Source: Stramonita haemastoma
Taxonomy: Eukaryota > Mollusca > Gastropoda > Neogastropoda > Muricidae
DNA: 32,500 nt
NCBI GenBank assembly: GCA_030674155.1
Contig: CM060317.1
Span: forward strand, 43,484,549-43,517,048
Reading direction: 5' to 3'
Part shown: positions 28,531 to 32,500 of the stretch, one piece after another
How positions within the stretch are numbered: the first letter of the stretch is position 1
Layout: the number at the start of each line of letters is the position of its first letter
Position numbers and translations under genes: made by a program
Notes under the pieces: generated by a model
What the model was told of the DNA's origin: nothing
The model's input: the letters and a program-made list of their open reading frames with translations, nothing else
The model's database searches: none

Positions 28531-29934
28531 ATAATTCTAAGAAACATTTTGCTCTGAGAACAGAATGAAAGGTTGACCGCGGTCTTCTGGTTCTGAAGGA
28601 TTGCATGAACACCTTTTCAGACAATAAAAAGACTAGCCAAGTTCAAAATATTTCTCGTAAGTTCTCTGGATTAACCTCCACAGCTGCTGTTGTGCTCGGA
28701 ATTTCACTCAGTCTCCCTCAGAAACTTCAGCTGCCACCATTTTTTTCAAATGAGAATTGTGTTCAGCCCTTAGCTTGTGAAAGACTGCAAAAATCCATGC
28801 AATTTACTTCCACTGACTATTCTAAATTATAATTGGCTAATTGAGATTCAATATTATTTGTGATTGTTTGCTATAAATAGAATGAAAATAAGATGGATGG
28901 CTGCCAGCCAAGAAGATGCCAGGTTTGATACAAATCGTATTCCTAATAATGTTAGAACAGATGATTCAGTACTTCACTAGCATATTCTGCTGAAAGACCT
29001 ACAGGTTGAAGTTGAGGAAAAAAAGGAAAGTCACTGTCATCAGTATAGGAAGGTATATTGTAATCATATCTGTTGGAATGTATGGAATAGAAGTATCCTC
29101 TTTTTTTGTATTGTATCAATATGTCTCTTTTTCCGTGCGATCTCTTAAAAAATTTATTATTGCCTTTCACTTATTCTTTCTCGCTTATCTTATTTCTCAC
29201 TGATTCCTTCAACTGTATTTTATAGGAGAAAGTTTTGCTACAGATCTGATGATTGAAACCATTTAATCAATTTGGTTTTTTTAATTATTATTTTGTGTTA
29301 TAACTTCAGATGTATGAACTAATCACACTCGCATTTGTTGTGTCAGCTGTTTTATATGTCTCTTTACATGATTTTGAGTATTACCGATCATGCTGGCTGG
29401 GTCAGGTTCATTGCTTTTATTCCTTTAATGAAAAAGTGTAATTTTGAGTGCATGCGAGGGCATATCCCAAGTGGATTTTGCCTCATGCATGATGTCGATA
29501 GGCCCAACTTTTTTTGTCACGCTTCCTGTCATGTTATTGGCTTTGAGGAAGCCCAGAGCTTTTTGTTGACCTAAAGAATGTGATGATGATAACAACATTA
29601 ACAAGCCTAACCTGTAGTTGTTACTGACTGGCCACATTAGTGGTCCTGACCCTGTTTGGAAAGCAGGAGGTCTGAAGGTAGTTCAAATCCACATCAAAGC
29701 TGGCTTTTCCCCCTCTTCATTCAACACTGCCTAGTTGTCCTCTGTTTTCCTGCACAGGTGTCAGTTGTCCAGGAGACAGCACTCTAACTGTAGTGTGGAA
29801 CGTCACCAGGAAGACAGACCTCTCACGCTGCAATCATTTCTTTCATGGGCATAAACATGCATATGGGGCCTCTGTTCCAACATTACATATGGAACTTTTT
29901 AGAGTGCTGAATCTTTCTGCCTTATTTAAAAGAC
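28530..29934. other. No recognised gene
   Basis: AT-rich unique sequence. Frames at 28605-28832 and 29335-29574 show no recognised motif and no splice-linked neighbours. Confidence 0.5.
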
Positions 29935-30075
29935 AAGTACCCTTACCTGAAAGACTAGTGCCCAGACCATGTGTCAACCTCCAGTGAAATAAGTCCAGCC
30001 AGGGACAATATTTGAACTATAGACTGTTGGCTTTCAAGATGGGTTTTGTTGACCTACTAAGCCACTAATTCATTT
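29935..30075 (-). mobile_element. Diverged SINE-C-like fragment (antisense)
   Basis: gaaagactagtgcccagacc resembles the aaagactagcacccagaa block of SINE-C at 8545, and the following segment ends in a tRNA-like ggttttgttgacctactaag followed by ccactaattc. Divergence is high, so this assignment is tentative. Confidence 0.4.
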
Positions 30076-30251
30076 GCTAGGGGGAGCGCATGAGACTGTG
30101 GAATCTATTCAAAAGGGCTCAAACACCACACGCCATCAACAACAGTAAGTGTGGCACAGGGCAGCATAGAACAGTCAGCTATGGTGGCAGGTGAACCAGT
30201 TCTCACACATATATTATTATCATTATTATTTATTGTACATGTCATGCTGTA

Positions 30252-30257
30252 AATAAA
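30252..30257 (+). terminator. Candidate polyadenylation signal
   Basis: AATAAA preceded by TGTA (30234) and followed by a GT-rich stretch (gtctggtgctgtctttgc). It is well formed, but 6.9 kb from the LDB stop. Confidence 0.3.
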
Positions 30258-30339
30258 AGTCATTGTTCTAAGATTGGCAGTCTGGTGCTGTCTTTGCAAA
30301 GATGGAGAGAAAGTATTTTGCTGTAATGAGCTTTCACGC

Positions 30340-30470
30340 ACACACACGCATGGAAGCACGCAAGCGCACACACACATGCACACAAACACATACACACAAG
30401 CACACACACATAACACATACACACACACGCACGCACGCACGCACGCGCGCGCGCGCGCATACACATGCAT
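30340..30470 (+). repeat. CA/GC-rich simple repeat
   Basis: CA runs, then (GCAC)n and an alternating CG stretch at 30446-30459. A (CTGT)n and (CT)n tract follows at 30563-30635, with CA runs to 30695. Confidence 0.9.
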
Positions 30471-30701
30471 ACGTGAATGCGTTCATGTGTTTCTGTGTTT
30501 GTACACGTGTATGCACACACATAAAATTATATGCATGCAGACATACATTCTGTATATGTCTGTAGCTGTCTGTCTGTCTGTCTGCCTGCCTGTCTGTCTG
30601 TCTGTCTCTGTCTCTCTCTCTCTCTTTCTCTCTCACTCACACACACACATACACACACACATTCACTCAACTCACACCCACTCACTCACAGACACACAAA
30701 C

Positions 30702-31143
30702 AGGGTGGATCAGTGGTCAAGAGATAACGCACCTGCCTAGAAAGTAAAAACTTCAGGTTCATCTGAAAGACTGGCACCCAGACCACCACCCATGGTCTAG
30801 TGGATGGTGGAAAAGTTTCTGACCCAGTGTGATCCCTGTTTGGGCCAGAAACTTTTCCACCATCCACTAGACCATGGGTGGTGGTCTGGGTGCTAGTCTT
30901 TCAGATGAGACAATAAACAGAGGTCCCCTGCGCTACACATAATTATTTAGGGCACGTAAAAGAAACTAAAGCATTAAGAGAGCTGTCCCTGACAAAATGA
31001 TGTAGAAAAAAACCTTTCTGATAGGGAAACAGATACAGTTGCAGACAGGAAAAAAAAAAAAGGGTGGTGGTGCTGCTCTTGTGGCGACGTGCTCTTCCCC
31101 AGGAGAGCATCCCGAATTTCACGCAGACAAATCTGCCGTGATT
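30702..31143 (+). mobile_element. SINE-C copy (sense) with internal inverted duplication
   Basis: Starts GGGTGGATCAGTGGTCAAGA (tRNA-like head), then cctgcctagaaag, and ends at ACGCAGACAAATCTGCCGTG, matching the reverse of 8291-8652. Between head and body it holds a foldback (30759-30908) absent from the other copy, so a 63-bp segment of the element has been copied in inverted orientation. Confidence 0.8.
30759..30908. repeat. Near-perfect long inverted repeat (hairpin)
   Basis: Left arm 30759-30821 is the reverse complement of 30846-30908 over 63 positions with one G-T pair. After one mismatch, four further pairs (30823-30826 with 30841-30844) close a 14-nt loop. Transcribed from either strand it would form a stable dsRNA stem. 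Confidence 0.95.
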
Positions 31144-31194
31144 TAAAGTGGTATACAATGCACATACACTTCACATACACATACGCTCTGAACC

Positions 31195-31290
31195 CTTGAC
31201 ACAGGCACAAAAGGAGATTGGTCAAGGCGACAGGTTTGTCATCATCATGGACCTTGCAGTACCAGGTTCAAATCTTTACCCTGCTGGTGG
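31195..31290 (+). mobile_element. tRNA-like sequence, possible SINE head
   Basis: gattggtcaaggcgacaggt resembles an A-box region and CCAGGTTCAAATCTTTACC a B box, about 60 bp apart. No other copy is present in the window for comparison. A functional tRNA is unlikely, as no cloverleaf stem pairs were evident by eye. Confidence 0.35.
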
Positions 31291-31429
31291 ATGAAGAGGG
31301 GTATTTTCATGTCCTGGAAGATCAACCCACATGCAGACCTGCCAGTGCCTTACTGCCCTTTTTGTAAATACATGCAAAAGGTCAGAAATGCATGCTTAAA
31401 CAAAGAAGAACCTGTCCTTCATGACGGTT

Positions 31430-31795
31430 TTTCATTTTATTTATTTATTCTTTTATATCGAGGATAATGGAGTAAGCATCATGTGCTTTTTTTTTCTTTT
31501 TTTTTTTTACATCCAATCCCTGTGTATATGCAGTTTTGTAAATGTCATCTGTTCCCACCGGCACACAATGGCCTACTCTTACGAAAAGCGGAACATGATT
31601 TATTGTGTGCACAAGATGTTTTGCGTGCGTTCGCACACGGGGCCTCGGTTTATAGTCTCATCCGAAGGACTTTGGGGAGAGTGGAGTCGGCCGGCACTGA
31701 TGTTAACTCCAGGAGAAAAATCCCCTCGACCGGGAATCGAACCCGGGCCGTCAAATTGCGAGCGCAATGTTCTGACCACAAGGCTGTCCCCGTCC
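31430..31795 (-). mobile_element. SINE-B, near full-length (antisense)
   Basis: The best-preserved head in the family: minus-strand A box within gacagccttgtggtcagaac and B box CGGGTTCGATTCCCGG. The body and the TTTATTTATTCTTTTATATC tail complement are intact. Confidence 0.88.
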
Positions 31796-32272
31796 CCAGG
31801 AGATGCAGAAGAATGCTAATAGCCCACATGCACTCCAGTCTAACATTGGATGAGCATGAGGTAGGAAGTGAAATGCCTGTAGTGCAGAACGTCATGTGCA
31901 CACTGTGAAAACCCATCCCCCTTCTAGAGAAGACCCAGTGTGGCCACTGGTATGGATGACAACAGACGTGCTCAGCATGCAGTCTGTGGTGTGGATAGAG
32001 ATGGGGGTTCTACTTGCCCTTGAAAACAAGGTGTGAAAATAATGCAGTGTTGGAATTAAACCTTGGGAAGTCCAGAGAAGGGAAGGGAGAGGCAACCACG
32101 TACCCTTTGTTGTCTGGGTAATAATGACCTGTGAACCCAATGGCCCTGTGTCGCTCTGTCTCTTCCCCCCCCCTCCTCACCACACTCCATCATTAATCAG
32201 AGCCTAAACATTCAGAGACTGGAGTCCATTCCAATGTGAAACGTTCATAAGGCTGTGACATAAAGTGGATTA

Positions 32273-32303
<31 letters not shown>

Positions 32304-32500
32304 AATACTCCAGGGGAAAGGCCCTTGGAAGGACCGCTTAGTGGAGACACAAACCCATGACCTCTGTTACCGTCACACCATGAATTTGTCTCTAATCAAC
32401 AGACTTCCCTCCTCCTCCCCCTGTCCCTAATAAATGACACTCATGGAAAGTGTGCCACGGCCAATCCAGCCACAGCCGTGTCGTCAGCAGAACCAAAGGC
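31796..32500. other. No recognised gene; (AAAT)n repeat
   Basis: Unique sequence with an (AAAT)n tract at 32272-32304. Just after it, ctccaggggaaaggcccttgg faintly recalls the SINE-B head region, but not enough to call. Confidence 0.5.

Noticed and set aside
1..32500. CRISPR arrays, operons, phage or bacterial systems
   Set aside because: The spaced introns, SINEs and microsatellites show animal nuclear DNA. The tandem arrays have no spacer structure.

Overview
The window is animal (metazoan) genomic DNA holding one recognisable protein-coding gene, an orthologue of the LIM-domain-binding cofactor LDB (Ldb1/Ldb2/CLIM/NLI in vertebrates, Chip in flies). The gene lies on the + strand and is split into short GC-rich exons between about 3.97 kb and 23.34 kb. 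Introns and flanks are crowded with CA/GT, GA, CATA and GTCT microsatellites, minisatellites and tRNA-derived SINEs. Together with an LDB that is close to but distinct from the vertebrate protein, this suggests an invertebrate, most likely a lophotrochozoan such as a mollusc. The species cannot be fixed from the sequence alone.

Layout. 1-3969: 5' flank with SINE copies, CATA and CA repeats, a CpG-rich block (about 655-1120) that could be promoter or 5' UTR, and a short upstream ORF at 3878-3913. 3970-4176: first recognisable coding exon. 4177-8835: intron 1, with GT/GA/GGCAA tracts and a degenerate satellite of about 35-43 bp interrupted by two SINE fragments. 8836-16114: six exons coding for the dimerisation domain, the linker region and the basic nuclear localisation signal. 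16115-23081: a 7 kb intron with a 42-bp minisatellite and a lysine-rich exon (18428-18478, or a terminal exon ending at a stop at 18571 with a polyadenylation signal at 19532). 23082-23342: last coding exon, carrying the LIM interaction domain. 23343-32500: 3' UTR and downstream DNA with two further minisatellites, long GT/CA tracts, SINEs, and a near-perfect inverted repeat of about 65 bp at 30759-30908.

The conceptual protein is 411 aa (428 with the lysine-rich exon as a cassette). All splice phases agree, with one exception: exon 4 (11678-11799) is one base short of the 123 nt expected from the family, a frameshift that is either a sequencing error or a real lesion. The use of the lysine-rich exon as an alternative terminus would yield an LDB that dimerises but cannot bind LIM domains.

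Three SINE families can be defined by cross-comparison inside the window. SINE-A has a TTTAAC-type tail and one copy with a perfect 14-bp target-site duplication. SINE-B has about eight copies. SINE-C has two clear copies and one diverged copy. I found no rRNA, functional tRNA, CRISPR or second protein-coding gene. I did not find a convincing new biological system; the best leads are the possible LID-less LDB isoform, the duplicated 3' splice-site/stop segment at the C-terminus, and the long hairpin.
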